A DNA stretch of 45,301 nucleotides from an uncultured Oscillospiraceae bacterium (GCA_900548305.1 URJZ01000011.1:1-45301), one strand, 5' to 3'. Positions 8,033 to 17,978 are shown, numbered from the stretch's first letter. The notes: a model not told the origin generated them from the sequence alone. Numbers and translations are program-made.

Positions 8033-8761
8033 TCAGTTATCGAGTATCGCAACTGTAATATTATCTCCGCCGCCATTTTCTTTTGCCAGTGCAACCAATT
8101 TATCTGCCAAAGAAACCGAATCCATATCCTCAGAAAGGGTTCTGATGTTGTCCGGCTCAATATAATTTGTCAAACCGTCTGTACAAATTAATATACGGTC
8201 ATCTTTTGCCAAAGACACTTTTTCATAATCAATTTCTATAACCGGATTCACACCTAAAGCTCTGGTAATGATATTTTTTTGCGGATGCACTTTGGCCTGT
8301 TCCACAGTTAAATCTCCATTTTTAATCAATTCCTGAACCATAGAATGATCCGTTGTAATTTGTATAATATTACCGTTGTGAAGCAAATATGCCCTGCTGT
8401 CTCCCGCATGGGCAATATGAGCAACATTATCGAGTACAATTGCTACTACTATTGTGGTACCCATTCCTTTTAAAGATTCATTTTCCTGAGCCATATCATA
8501 AACAGCAGAATTGGCATGAAAAACAAGTGTACTTAACATCAGTTTCATTTCTTCGCTTTTAAAATCTTCTTCATAAGATGCAAGAATTTGCTCTTCTATG
8601 CTTTTTACCGCCGTTTCACTTGCAATTTCTCCTCCGTTTGCACCGCCCATGCCGTCGCAAACGACTGCCCATGCACCGTTTTCCCCTAACAAACCGGTAC
8701 GGCATGCATCTTCATTGAGAGTCCTCACCAAGCCAACATCAGTTTGACTGTGTACTTTCAA
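8033..8761 (-). CDS. stp: PP2C-type Ser/Thr protein phosphatase (Stp/PrpC)
   Basis: 242 aa. Metal-dependent phosphatase that reverses PrkC phosphorylation. PPM-family motifs: RTLNEDA (13-19), CDGMGG (35-40), AGDSRAYL (119-126), CTDGLTNY (193-200) and GGDN (231-234), which supply the aspartates that bind the two metals. The start is TTG, preceded by GGAGG at 9 bases; it lies inside the end of rlmN (23-base overlap). Confidence 0.96.
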   Translation of the reverse strand: MKVHSQTDVGLVRTLNEDACRTGLLGENGAWAVVCDGMGGANGGEIASETAVKSIEEQILASYEEDFKSEEMKLMLSTLVFHANSAVYDMAQENESLKGMGTTIVVAIVLDNVAHIAHAGDSRAYLLHNGNIIQITTDHSMVQELIKNGDLTVEQAKVHPQKNIITRALGVNPVIEIDYEKVSLAKDDRILICTDGLTNYIEPDNIRTLSEDMDSVSLADKLVALAKENGGGDNITVAILDN

Positions 8762-9800
8762 TGTTGTTCACCTCCTCTTTATACCTGCGCTGCAGCTGAC
8801 CGCAGGAAGCCTGAATATCTGAGCCTAATGTTCTTCTGACAGTAGCTGTAATGCCATGTTTTTCAAGTATACTGCAAAAAGCATGCAGTCTCTGTGCCGA
8901 ACTTTTTTTGTACTCATTTCCTGTAACATCATTCACAGGAATCAAGTTTACATGACTTAATATTCCTTTTAGCTTTCCTACAAGCTCCTGAGCCTGAGCA
9001 TCGCTGTCATTAAAACCGCTAATCATAGCGTATTCAAATGAAATGCGACGTCTTGTCGTATCACTGTAATACTTACAGGCTTTCAGCAGCTGCGCAACTC
9101 CCCACTTTTTATTAATAGGCATCGTTTGTGAACGAAGGTTGTCATTTGGTGCATGAAGTGAAACTGAAAGTGTACACTGCAATTTTCGATTTGCCATATC
9201 GTAAATCTTATCTACAATACCACAAGTGGAAACCGAAATATGTCGCATTCCAATATTCATCCCCTCATCCGACGATACCAATTCTAAAAAGCGTAATATC
9301 TGTTGGTAGTTGTCCAATGGTTCTCCCATTCCCATTAAAACAATATTTGAAATTTGAATCCCTAAATCCTTTTGTGCGCTTTGTATTTGGGCCAACATTT
9401 CTGAAGCAGTTAAATTACGACTAAAACCGCTTTTACCAGTAGCACAAAAGGTACAACCCATTCTACAGCCCACTTGTGTGGAAATACAAATACTGTAACC
9501 ATGCTTGTATTGCATTACCACCGACTCAACACAACAATTATCTGCAAAAGAAAACAGATATTTTACTGTATTATCATAATTGGAAACAAGCTTTTTTTCA
9601 ACAGTTGCTACAGATATGTAATATTTTCCCTTTAATTGCTCACGCAGTTCTTTTGATAAGTTGGACATTTCATCAAACGATTCTACGCCACGATGCAGCC
9701 ACTGATATACCTGCAAAGCGCGAAATTTAGGCAGTTTATCATTTATAAACGCCTCTTGTATTTCTGTAAGCGTCATGGATTTGATATCCTGCAGCTCCAT
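8739..9800 (-). CDS. rlmN: Dual-specificity 23S rRNA/tRNA adenine-C2 methyltransferase RlmN
   Basis: 353 aa. Radical SAM enzyme that methylates A2503 of 23S rRNA and A37 of some tRNAs. The cluster motif C112-x3-C116-x2-C119 is present. The two mechanistic cysteines match too: C105, seven residues before the cluster as in E. coli, and C333 in ASCGQL. GMGEPLDN is the SAM-binding GGE-like motif. AAAGGAG precedes the ATG. Confidence 0.97.
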   Translation of the reverse strand: MELQDIKSMTLTEIQEAFINDKLPKFRALQVYQWLHRGVESFDEMSNLSKELREQLKGKYYISVATVEKKLVSNYDNTVKYLFSFADNCCVESVVMQYKHGYSICISTQVGCRMGCTFCATGKSGFSRNLTASEMLAQIQSAQKDLGIQISNIVLMGMGEPLDNYQQILRFLELVSSDEGMNIGMRHISVSTCGIVDKIYDMANRKLQCTLSVSLHAPNDNLRSQTMPINKKWGVAQLLKACKYYSDTTRRRISFEYAMISGFNDSDAQAQELVGKLKGILSHVNLIPVNDVTGNEYKKSSAQRLHAFCSILEKHGITATVRRTLGSDIQASCGQLQRRYKEEVNNIESTQSN

Positions 9801-9829
9801 TGAAAAATCACTCCTTTCCCCATATTATA

Positions 9830-11164
9830 TTATGTTTTTACAAATACGGCAATAAAAAAACCATCCGTGCCATGAATATGGGGTAATAATGTAATCTGAT
9901 TGTCCGATTGATCCACCACTTGTTTGATATGAACAGGCAGATTTAACGGCTTTGCTTTAAAGTCCAAATGTTCTTTTAAAAACCAATCAGCTACTTCTCC
10001 ATTCTCGGCAGGATTTAAACTGCAAGTGGAGTAAACCAAGGTTCCACCCGGTTTTACCTGCTTTGCCGCTTCTTTTAAAATACTGCGTTGTACTAAAGGC
10101 AAATTTTTTAATTCTTCCTGAGGTTTATAACGAATTTCCGGCTTTCTGCGAATAATTCCCAAACCAGCACAAGGCGCATCGCATAGTACGCCGTCTGCAA
10201 TCAGCAGTTCCTCTTTTGGATTGCTGCTATCTCGAATGGAAGCCTCTATATTGGATAATCCCAATCGTTTTGCTCCTTGTCGAATCAAACCTACCTTGCC
10301 TTTATATTTATCAAACGAAAGTAATTTTCCTTGATTTTCCATTCGCTCTGCCATGGTAAATGTTTTGCCACCGGGAGCAGCACAAAGATCTGCAATGGTT
10401 TGTCCCGGTTTTGGAGCCAATATAGAACAGCACAATTGAGATGATATATCTTGTATATGAAACAAGCCTTCTTCGTATGCCTGTAAGTGTGCCACCGAAC
10501 CAGTCTGTTCCAGTTCAATTGCCTCCGGCATCCAAGGTACTTCTTTTGCGCATACATTTTCTTTTTCTAAACGCTCAATTAACTGCTCTGTGGTAATTTT
10601 CGTTGTATTTACTCTGGCATACAAAGGAGGTTTATCAAAAAAACTTTTTAATAAACCCAGTGTATGTTCTTTACCATATGCTTCCTGCCACAATTGTATC
10701 AGCCACTTAGGACAAGAATACATGATACTCAATGCATGCAAAGGGTCTTTTTTCTCATTGGGCATTTGTATTTGTTCTTTGCCCCTAAGCAGTCCACGTA
10801 ACACTCCATTTACAAACCCGGGGGATTTTCCTCCCTTGGTCTGTTTTGCCATATTAACAGCTTCATTTACAGCAGCCGAGTGAGGAATTTTTTCCATATA
10901 TAAAATTTGATAACACGCCATACGCAAAATTTCTAAAATATCAGGTGTCATCTGTTTTACAGGAATTCTGGAAAACTGATTGATAATATAGTCCAATGTA
11001 ATTCTGCGTTCCAACACACCATAAAAAATGGCTGCGGCCAAAGAAGCGTCTCTCTGATCCAAGTTCGCTTCTTTAATCGCTTTATCAATTACAATGTTGG
11101 AATAACCCGCATTTACATCCACCTGAAGCAATGCTGCATGAGCTGCAGTTCTGGCATTTTTCAT
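9830..11164 (-). CDS. rsmB: 16S rRNA cytosine-967 C5-methyltransferase RsmB
   Basis: 444 aa. Residues 1-140 form the NusB-like RNA-binding domain, followed by a Rossmann methyltransferase. SAM motif CAAPGGKT (261-268), DAPC (329-332) and the catalytic STC (379-381). The first four bases of its reading frame overlap the stop of the upstream protease gene. Confidence 0.96.
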   Translation of the reverse strand: MKNARTAAHAALLQVDVNAGYSNIVIDKAIKEANLDQRDASLAAAIFYGVLERRITLDYIINQFSRIPVKQMTPDILEILRMACYQILYMEKIPHSAAVNEAVNMAKQTKGGKSPGFVNGVLRGLLRGKEQIQMPNEKKDPLHALSIMYSCPKWLIQLWQEAYGKEHTLGLLKSFFDKPPLYARVNTTKITTEQLIERLEKENVCAKEVPWMPEAIELEQTGSVAHLQAYEEGLFHIQDISSQLCCSILAPKPGQTIADLCAAPGGKTFTMAERMENQGKLLSFDKYKGKVGLIRQGAKRLGLSNIEASIRDSSNPKEELLIADGVLCDAPCAGLGIIRRKPEIRYKPQEELKNLPLVQRSILKEAAKQVKPGGTLVYSTCSLNPAENGEVADWFLKEHLDFKAKPLNLPVHIKQVVDQSDNQITLLPHIHGTDGFFIAVFVKT

Positions 11165-11868
11165 GATTCTCTTCCTCTTCTGTTGCCAAAAATTAAAATC
11201 AGTCTTAATAAAGACAGTAATGCTACAAAGGTAGAGGCAACATATGTCATTGCTGCCGCACGCAGTACTTTTTTTGCTCCAACCAATTCATCTGCTGTTA
11301 ATGAGTTTGTTTCCTCCAAATAGCGCAACGCTCTGGAACTCGCATTAAATTCTACAGGCAATGTCACAAGACTGAATAAGACAGACAAACTATATAATCC
11401 AATTCCGATATACACCACAAAGCTATACTGCACAGGAAGCAGCAAACCAATTAAAATCAGCGGCATAGACAAATTAGAGCCAATACTTACAATCGGATAA
11501 ATAGCAGTCCTGAATTTAATAGGTCCATACCCTGTTGCATACTGAACCGCATGTCCCGCTTCATGAGCTGCTACTCCAACAGCCGATACAGTTGCACTGC
11601 CATATACGCTTTGTGACAAACGTATAATATTCGTTTTAGGGTCAAAATGATCAGTTAAGTATCCGCCTGTCATTTGTACTTGTGTCAATAAAGCACCACC
11701 ATGTTCTAAAACACGCTGTGCAGCAGCTGCCCCTGTCAACCCTTTCATATTCAACACTTTAGAATACTTATTAAATGTTGTTTTTACACCAATCTGCGCA
11801 ATCATCGTAATAATAATTGCCGGTGCTAAAAATAGAAAATACGTATAATCGAAATAGTAAAAACCCAT
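11161..11868 (-). CDS. YugP-family zinc metallopeptidase (membrane)
   Basis: 235 aa, Pfam Zn_peptidase_2 type. N-terminal membrane helix (about 8-28), zinc motif HEAGH (102-106), then two or three hydrophobic segments in the C-terminal half. The physiological substrate is unknown in the family. It sits between fmt and rsmB, which are adjacent in Bacillus, so it is an insertion into a conserved operon that has become translationally coupled to rsmB. Confidence 0.88.
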   Translation of the reverse strand: MGFYYFDYTYFLFLAPAIIITMIAQIGVKTTFNKYSKVLNMKGLTGAAAAQRVLEHGGALLTQVQMTGGYLTDHFDPKTNIIRLSQSVYGSATVSAVGVAAHEAGHAVQYATGYGPIKFRTAIYPIVSIGSNLSMPLILIGLLLPVQYSFVVYIGIGLYSLSVLFSLVTLPVEFNASSRALRYLEETNSLTADELVGAKKVLRAAAMTYVASTFVALLSLLRLILIFGNRRGRES

Positions 11869-11882
11869 AAATACGCCTTCCT

Positions 11883-12812
11883 TTATTGCGTCAGTAAGTT
11901 TTCATTTTCTTCCAAAGGACGTCCGCGGAAAAAATCTTTTGCAGACATTCTTTTACCGCCTTCATACTGAACGGTGACCAATTCTACAGCACCGTCACCG
12001 CAACAAACAAAAAATTTGTTATTTTTCTCTATTACATCCCCAGGGTTACCGTGTTCCTTAGATGCAACCAATGTTTGATGAATTTTTAATTGTTTTCCGT
12101 GATACACAGTATTCGCAACAGGCCAAGGGGATAAACCTCTTACTTGATTATGCACCTGCTGCGCCGTTTTATTCCAATCAATAGGTGAATCTTGTTTACT
12201 TAGCATACTTGCATAACAAGCTTCTTCTTCATTTTGTGGAATCGGTATTATTGTTTCATTTTTTAAAGCATCTATGGTATCCATAAGCAAATCTGCGCCC
12301 AAATGGCAAAGACGCTCAAATAATTCGCCTGAAGTTTCATTTTCTCCTACAGGTGTTTCCGCTTTCAGCAACATATCTCCTGTATCCAAACCTTCTCCCA
12401 TAAACATGGTGGTTACACCTGCAATTGCATCACCGTTTAACACAGTCCACTGAATGGGTGCCGCACCACGGTATTTGGGCAATAAAGAGCCATGTACGTT
12501 AACACAGCCTCTTGGCGGAATATCCAAAACTGCTTTTGGAAGTAATTTTCCATATGCTACAACCACAATTAATTCCGGATGTAAGTCTGCTATCAACCGC
12601 TGCACTTCGTCATCACGCAAAGTGGTTGGCTGATATACAGTCAATCCATGCTGCAAAGCCAACTCTTTCACAGGAGGCGGCATTAAGGTGTATCCTCTTC
12701 CCTTAGGTTTGTCCGGCTGAGTAAATACACCACAAATATCATGACCTGCATCAATTAACTTTTGTAAACAAGGTACCGCAAAATCCGGCGTTCCCATAAA
12801 AATGATACGCAT
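11883..12812 (-). CDS. fmt: Methionyl-tRNA formyltransferase
   Basis: 309 aa from the ATG at 12812. It formylates initiator Met-tRNA using 10-formyl-THF. N-terminus MRIIFMGTPDFA, formyl-transfer loop NVHGSLLPKYRGAAPIQ with catalytic Asn-His, and a C-terminal OB domain. An in-frame GTG at 12821 would add three residues but overlaps the AGGGG ribosome site, while the ATG is 8 bases from it, so I prefer the ATG. It pairs with def, the deformylase, immediately upstream. Confidence 0.96.
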   Translation of the reverse strand: MRIIFMGTPDFAVPCLQKLIDAGHDICGVFTQPDKPKGRGYTLMPPPVKELALQHGLTVYQPTTLRDDEVQRLIADLHPELIVVVAYGKLLPKAVLDIPPRGCVNVHGSLLPKYRGAAPIQWTVLNGDAIAGVTTMFMGEGLDTGDMLLKAETPVGENETSGELFERLCHLGADLLMDTIDALKNETIIPIPQNEEEACYASMLSKQDSPIDWNKTAQQVHNQVRGLSPWPVANTVYHGKQLKIHQTLVASKEHGNPGDVIEKNNKFFVCCGDGAVELVTVQYEGGKRMSAKDFFRGRPLEENENLLTQ

Positions 12813-12863
12813 AATTGTCACCCCTATTATTTTTGTATTTTAATACACAAATCATACATGAAC

Positions 12864-13334
12864 TTATGGTAATTCATGACCGTCTTCCACAACCATACGC
12901 ACCACATGTTCTCGGAACAAAATACCGTTTAAATGGTCAATTTCGTGACAGCATGCTACTGCAAATAACTCTTCCGCTTCAAATTCAAAACGCTCTCCGT
13001 GTCTATTTTGAGCAGACACTCTAACTTTTGCAGGACGTTTTGTCATGCCATATACGCCGGGACAAGAAAGACAGCCTTCTTGCATTTCTTGTTCACCTTC
13101 TTCATAGATAATCTCAGGATTCACCAGTTCTACCAATCCTTCGCCGATATCGATTACCACTACACGGCGCAAAATACCTATTTGCGGCGCAGCAAGACCA
13201 ACACCGTCAGCATCCATCATGGTTTCTCTCATGTCATCCAATAAAACGCCAAGCTTTTCGTCAAATTTTTCAACAGGACGGCAGACTTTTGTTAAAATAT
13301 CGTCGCCCTCTATTACAATTTCTCTGATAGCCAT
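12864..13334 (-). CDS. def: Peptide deformylase
   Basis: 156 aa. Removes the N-formyl group from nascent proteins. All three motifs are present: GVGLAAPQIG (44-53), EGCLS (86-90, metal ligand Cys88) and HEIDH (130-134). Length and a short C-terminal tail fit the type 1 class. It lies between priA and fmt, the conserved order. Confidence 0.96.
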   Translation of the reverse strand: MAIREIVIEGDDILTKVCRPVEKFDEKLGVLLDDMRETMMDADGVGLAAPQIGILRRVVVIDIGEGLVELVNPEIIYEEGEQEMQEGCLSCPGVYGMTKRPAKVRVSAQNRHGERFEFEAEELFAVACCHEIDHLNGILFREHVVRMVVEDGHELP

Positions 13335-13351
13335 ATGTTCTTTTACTCCTT

Positions 13352-15808
13352 TTAAATCATATCAGGATTGCTGTCCGCATAAACAGTAATTCCTGTAAAC
13401 GCTTTTTCTTTTCCGCACGCTATAAGCAAACGGGAAAGCATCTTCCTGAATGTCAAATTATTTTTACATTTTATCATCAGTTTATACCGATATTTATTAC
13501 TTACCTTCGCTACCTGTGCCGGTGTAGGACACAATGCACGAATTGGCAATTTGCTGTATTCTGTTGATGCCAAATGACTCAGCATTTCTAAAAATAATTG
13601 ACTGGCTTTTGCAACTTTTGACTCCTGTTCCCCTACAAAACCAATTACAACAATATCTGCAAACGGCGGATAAAGCATTGCTTTACGGAACAGAATCTCC
13701 TGTTCATAAAAATGAACATAGTCCTGTTGCGATGCAAGTGCAAGGACAGGATTGTCCGGCGTATACGTTTGTATAATTGCTCTGCCTCTTTTTGTACCTC
13801 GTCCTGAACGTCCTACTACTTGTGTCAATAAATCAAAGCCACGTTCATTGCTGCGAAAATCATCACTGTACAAAACCTGATCTGCTGAAAGTACTCCTAC
13901 CAATGTAACATTCTCAAAGTCCAATCCTTTTGCAACCATCTGTGTACCAATAATAATATCATATTCTCCGTTAGAAAATGATTTCATTTTGGTTTCATAA
14001 GCATGCCTGCGCATGGTGGAATCAGCATCTAATCTCAAAATACGCGCACTTGGAAATAATATTCTTAATTCTTCTTCCGCCTTTTGCGTTCCCGAACCGG
14101 TATATCGCACTTCAGGTTCGTGACAACTAGGACATTCTTTTGTAAATGGAACAGAATAGCCGCAGTAATGACACATCAACCGGTTATTTGCGCTATGATA
14201 CGTTAAAGAAATACTGCAGCTTGGACAAGAAACTACCTCTCCGCAATGTTTACAGGAAACAAAAGTATGATATCCTCTGCGGTTAAGCAGCAAAATAGAC
14301 TGTTCTTTTCTCTCCAGATTTTCTTGTAGTTCTTGTATCAGTTTATTACTGAATGCTGTTGTGTTTCCGCTAGGCAACTGCTCGTTCATATCTGCAATAA
14401 TAACTTCCGGCAGCTTTGCATCTCCATAGCGATGTGGCAAAGATTCCAAGAAATATCTTCCGTTTTCAGCCATAAAGTAACTCTCTAAAGAAGGAGTGGC
14501 GGAAGCCAAAACCAATAAGGCATTATGATATGCGCAACGATATTTCGCAACTTCTCGAGCATGATACCGTGGGGAGGATTCCGACTTATAGGTATATTCC
14601 TGCTCTTCATCCATAATAATTAAGCCCAAATGTTCAAATGGAGCAAATACAGCGGAACGAGTACCTACTGCAATTAGAGCCTGCCCATTTTTAACACGCT
14701 TCCATTCATCCAACCGTTCTCCCATAGAAAGTGCACTATGAAATACTGCTACTCGATTGCCATACCTTTTATGGAAACGACCAATAGTTTGAGGAGTGAG
14801 GGAAATTTCCGGCACCATAACAATGACGCCTTTTCCTTGTTGATATACTTCATCAATCAGCTTCATAAACACAAGAGTTTTTCCGCTGCCCGTAACACCA
14901 TAAAGCAGAGAAACACCGCCCTTCTCCATTTCATACTGCTGTTTTAAGTGCTGAAATGCGATTTGTTGTTCATCAGACAACGTAATTGCCTGAGTATCTT
15001 TTGGGGCTTCAATTGCTTCATATGGATTTCGAAATATTTCTACATCGTAAAACTCAGCTACACCACGTTTTACAAGATTCTGTACCACTGCTGTTGTAAC
15101 ACCTGTAAAGTAGCATATTTCTTTCACAGAAGCAGTGCCGATATCACATAAGGTGTGGTAGACATCTTTTTGCTTTGCGGTTAACTTTGGCATTTGTGTT
15201 CCATCACGATATTGCTCGGTTAATCGCACCATTTTTTGAGTCGCATCATTAATTTGCCGTACGGCTTCCTGTGCTTTATGAAGCCATCCCTTTTTCACCA
15301 ATTGTTCTGGCAATTTAGAATTTTGCAGCAGTTCCGGCGTTTTTTTGAGCAACTCTGCATCCGCTGAACCTACACGAGATAAAAAAGTCAGTAACCGCCA
15401 TTCTTCCTCCGTACACAGCTGTTGTATCTCTTCCAGCTGCACTGCCAGAGAATATACAGTTTTTAACTTCATATTCAACCCGGTTGGTAACAATAACTTA
15501 ACAGCATCATATAGAGTGCAAAAATAGCGATCTTTCAGCCAAGTAATCATACTCAGAAGTTCAGATGTGAAAAACGGTGCTTCATCGAGCACCGTTACAA
15601 CAGACTTTCGTTTTTCATCATCTTCTGTCTGTTCCAACGCAAGTATAACACCTTGTCGACAACTGTTGGAAAAGCCAAAAGGAACCGTTACCCTGCAGCC
15701 TGCTTTTGCCTGTTTTAACAGATGCGGTGGCACAAGGTAATCAAACGCTTTATCAAATTGGTATGTGGTATTTTCGACTGCAACCTTTGCTACAGTTACC
15801 ATTGCCAT
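13352..15808 (-). CDS. priA: Primosomal protein N', replication restart helicase PriA
   Basis: 818 aa from the ATG at 15808. 3'-5' helicase that reloads the replisome at stalled forks. N-terminal DNA-binding part, Walker A GVTGSGKT (about 304-311), Walker B box DEEQ (400-403) and an eight-cysteine zinc region with pairs at about 519/522, 528/531, 546/549 and 559/562, followed by the second helicase lobe. DEEQ replaces the more usual DEEH, but the two acidic residues are kept. An in-frame GTG six bases upstream overlaps the ribosome site AGAGG, so the ATG is preferred. Confidence 0.95.
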   Translation of the reverse strand: MAMVTVAKVAVENTTYQFDKAFDYLVPPHLLKQAKAGCRVTVPFGFSNSCRQGVILALEQTEDDEKRKSVVTVLDEAPFFTSELLSMITWLKDRYFCTLYDAVKLLLPTGLNMKLKTVYSLAVQLEEIQQLCTEEEWRLLTFLSRVGSADAELLKKTPELLQNSKLPEQLVKKGWLHKAQEAVRQINDATQKMVRLTEQYRDGTQMPKLTAKQKDVYHTLCDIGTASVKEICYFTGVTTAVVQNLVKRGVAEFYDVEIFRNPYEAIEAPKDTQAITLSDEQQIAFQHLKQQYEMEKGGVSLLYGVTGSGKTLVFMKLIDEVYQQGKGVIVMVPEISLTPQTIGRFHKRYGNRVAVFHSALSMGERLDEWKRVKNGQALIAVGTRSAVFAPFEHLGLIIMDEEQEYTYKSESSPRYHAREVAKYRCAYHNALLVLASATPSLESYFMAENGRYFLESLPHRYGDAKLPEVIIADMNEQLPSGNTTAFSNKLIQELQENLERKEQSILLLNRRGYHTFVSCKHCGEVVSCPSCSISLTYHSANNRLMCHYCGYSVPFTKECPSCHEPEVRYTGSGTQKAEEELRILFPSARILRLDADSTMRRHAYETKMKSFSNGEYDIIIGTQMVAKGLDFENVTLVGVLSADQVLYSDDFRSNERGFDLLTQVVGRSGRGTKRGRAIIQTYTPDNPVLALASQQDYVHFYEQEILFRKAMLYPPFADIVVIGFVGEQESKVAKASQLFLEMLSHLASTEYSKLPIRALCPTPAQVAKVSNKYRYKLMIKCKNNLTFRKMLSRLLIACGKEKAFTGITVYADSNPDMI

Positions 15809-15832
15809 AGACACACCTCTTAATTAAACTCT

Positions 15833-16132
15833 TTATAGAGTTACATGACCAAATGGAAACTCCTCTGCATCGGCAGACGTATTTTCTTCCATTGCATTTG
15901 TTTCTTCCATGCATTCTAAATCTTGTTTTCCTGAGCATTCTGTTGGCTCTACAATTTTAAAAGCACCCTCTATGTATTCATTAACTGCTAAGTCTACCGG
16001 CTTTTCAACAAGAATTTCACCTTTTAATTCTGCCTCTTCTGCAATTTCTCTTGCTCGTTTTGCAATTGCAACGACCAAAGAATAATAACTTACAGTTGTA
16101 TTATTACTCAATTTCATATTTGGTTTAATCAT
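15833..16132 (-). CDS. rpoZ: RNA polymerase omega subunit
   Basis: 99 aa. Omega chaperones the beta-prime subunit. The conserved stretch is YYSLVVAIAKRAREIA (about 16-31), then KPVDLAVNEY, where omega proteins contact beta-prime. The last ~35 residues are acidic and poorly conserved. It overlaps the gmk stop by 8 bases; gmk-rpoZ adjacency is typical. In many Firmicutes coaBC follows before priA, but here priA is next. Confidence 0.9.
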   Translation of the reverse strand: MIKPNMKLSNNTTVSYYSLVVAIAKRAREIAEEAELKGEILVEKPVDLAVNEYIEGAFKIVEPTECSGKQDLECMEETNAMEENTSADAEEFPFGHVTL

Positions 16133-16736
16133 TGTTCAGTACCCTTTCTATACTTGATTTTGCGCGTGAAACTTTCAATTTTTCTGCTGCAATAATTTTA
16201 TTAATTTGTTCTACTGTATGCTCAATGGTATCATTTACAATCACATAATCGTAATCGCGTGCAGTTTCCATCTCCTGGCGAGCAACAGCCAATCGTTTTT
16301 GAATGGTTTCTTCATCTTCTGTATTGCGATAACGAAGTCGCTTTTCCAATTCTTCAATGGAAGGCGGCAATACAAATATACTAACGCAGTCAGGGCGTTT
16401 TTCTTTAATCTGCCGTGCTCCTTGCACTTCTATTTCCAACACCACGTCTCGGCCCTCTTCAATCCAATCCATAATCTGAGAGCTTGGTGTTCCGTAATAC
16501 TTTCCGCAATATTGTGCATGTTCCAACATTTGACCATTAGCAATTTGTTCTTCAAACTCTTCTTTTGTCATAAAAAAGTAATGTACACCATGGCATTCAC
16601 CCTCACGAGGTGTACGGGTAGTTGCTGAAACAGACAGTTTCATATTATCATTGTCATTTAATAATTCTTTTAATACAGTGCCTTTACCAGCGCCGGAAGG
16701 GCCTGAAAAAATTAGAAGTAATCCATTATTATTCAT
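16125..16736 (-). CDS. gmk: Guanylate kinase
   Basis: 203 aa from the ATG at 16736. Converts GMP to GDP. P-loop GPSGAGKG (12-19), then SATTRTPREGE and YGTP, which bind GMP. Longer in-frame starts exist at 16742 and 16754, but the AGGAG ribosome site lies inside that extension, leaving 16736 (10-base spacing) as the best start. The start overlaps the remA stop by 8 bases. Confidence 0.95.
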   Translation of the reverse strand: MNNNGLLLIFSGPSGAGKGTVLKELLNDNDNMKLSVSATTRTPREGECHGVHYFFMTKEEFEEQIANGQMLEHAQYCGKYYGTPSSQIMDWIEEGRDVVLEIEVQGARQIKEKRPDCVSIFVLPPSIEELEKRLRYRNTEDEETIQKRLAVARQEMETARDYDYVIVNDTIEHTVEQINKIIAAEKLKVSRAKSSIERVLNND

Positions 16737-17007
16737 CGTCATCCAACTCCTCATCTCCGGCTAAATCTTCATCTCGGTCATTTAATCTATTTGCTACCGT
16801 TTCCGGCTGAACAGCAGAAAGAATTACATGGTCGCTGTCTGTTACAATTACAGCTCTGGTACGACGACCATACGTTGCATCAATCAAAGAACCACGCTCT
16901 TTTGCATCCTGAATAATACGCTTAATCGGCGCAGACTCTGGACTGACAATTGCAACCAAACGATTGGCTGAAACCATATTACCAAAGCCAATATTAATTA
17001 ACTTCAT
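16729..17007 (-). CDS. remA: RemA-family extracellular matrix regulator (DUF370)
   Basis: 92 aa. Bacillus RemA is a DNA-binding activator of biofilm matrix and osmoprotection genes that wraps DNA as a ring. The core is highly conserved: INIGFGNMVSANRLVAIVSP, then RRTRAVIVTDSDHVILSA. The last ~20 residues are strikingly acidic (DRDEDLAGDEELDDDE). The yicC-remA-gmk order is standard in Firmicutes. Confidence 0.94.
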   Translation of the reverse strand: MKLINIGFGNMVSANRLVAIVSPESAPIKRIIQDAKERGSLIDATYGRRTRAVIVTDSDHVILSAVQPETVANRLNDRDEDLAGDEELDDDE

Positions 17008-17034
17008 TGTTAATTCCCCCCGCCCCTAAAAAGG

Positions 17035-17922
17035 CTACTCTATGTTCTGAATTTGTTCCCTTATTTTTTCTACTTCCGCCTTGATGTCTACTACCGCATA
17101 GGCAATTTTCGCATCCATTGCTTTAGACCCAATGGTATTTGCTTCTCGGTTCATCTCCTGCGCTAAAAAGTCTAATTTTCTGCCAACAGCTTCTTTAGAT
17201 TCCAACATGGTTCTCAATTGCCCAATATGACTGCGCAGCCGAACCGTTTCCTCTGCAACAGATACTTTATCCGTAAATAATATCAGCTCGGTATATAGGC
17301 GAGATTCGTTATATTCTGAATCTGCAAACAGTTCTTTCATTCTTGCCTGCAAACGTTCTTTATATTCGGCTACCGTTTGCGGAGAACGTATTTCAATTTC
17401 TTTTACCATACGCTCAATATCTTCTGCTCGTTTTAGCAAATCTTGTTTTAAATTTGCACCTTCTTGCCCACGCATTTCCAGCATATGGTCAAAGGCTATT
17501 TTCGCTACGTGCTGTACCGCGTTCCATAATGCATCTTCATCTTCATATTCCTTATGCACTATTAAAACATCAGGATAATTGGCAATGGAAACAGCATTAA
17601 TTTCCGGATTTAAATGATACTGCTGTGCCAACAATTTCAGTGCCTGCACATAACCGCTTGCTAAAGATTCATTTACCTGTACAGTTAATTGTGTATCACA
17701 AATATGCTCTATGGTCACAGTAACATCCACTTTACCTCTTGCAATTTTATGCTGTACAAAAGATTTTAATTTATTTTCTAAAAAGCCATAACCTTTTGGA
17801 AGTCTGGCGGTATATTCCAAGTAACGATGATTGACTGATTTTACCTCTACACCAATCAATCGACCGTCAATGGTTTGTTCATACCGACCATAACCCGTCA
17901 TGCTCTTAATCAAAACAATCAT
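17035..17922 (-). CDS. yicC: YicC/YloC-family endoribonuclease
   Basis: 295 aa. The YicC family acts in RNA turnover and stress or sporulation phenotypes. N-terminal signature KSMTGYGR and VEVKSVNHRYLE; C-terminal DUF1732 with LDFLAQEMNREANTIGSKA. The start is uncertain: ATG at 17922 has little ribosome site, while TTG at 17913 has GGGA at 8 bases. First gene of the long minus-strand run toward spoVM. Confidence 0.93.
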   Translation of the reverse strand: MIVLIKSMTGYGRYEQTIDGRLIGVEVKSVNHRYLEYTARLPKGYGFLENKLKSFVQHKIARGKVDVTVTIEHICDTQLTVQVNESLASGYVQALKLLAQQYHLNPEINAVSIANYPDVLIVHKEYEDEDALWNAVQHVAKIAFDHMLEMRGQEGANLKQDLLKRAEDIERMVKEIEIRSPQTVAEYKERLQARMKELFADSEYNESRLYTELILFTDKVSVAEETVRLRSHIGQLRTMLESKEAVGRKLDFLAQEMNREANTIGSKAMDAKIAYAVVDIKAEVEKIREQIQNIE

Positions 17923-17978
17923 CCCAACTTTTACAAATCTTAAGAAATGTAAGATTTCTATGATAGAATCGTATGATT

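Noticed and set aside
13352..15808. DEEQ in place of DEEH in PriA as a sign of lost activity
   Set aside because: Both acidic residues and all other helicase and zinc motifs are intact, so it is treated as normal variation.
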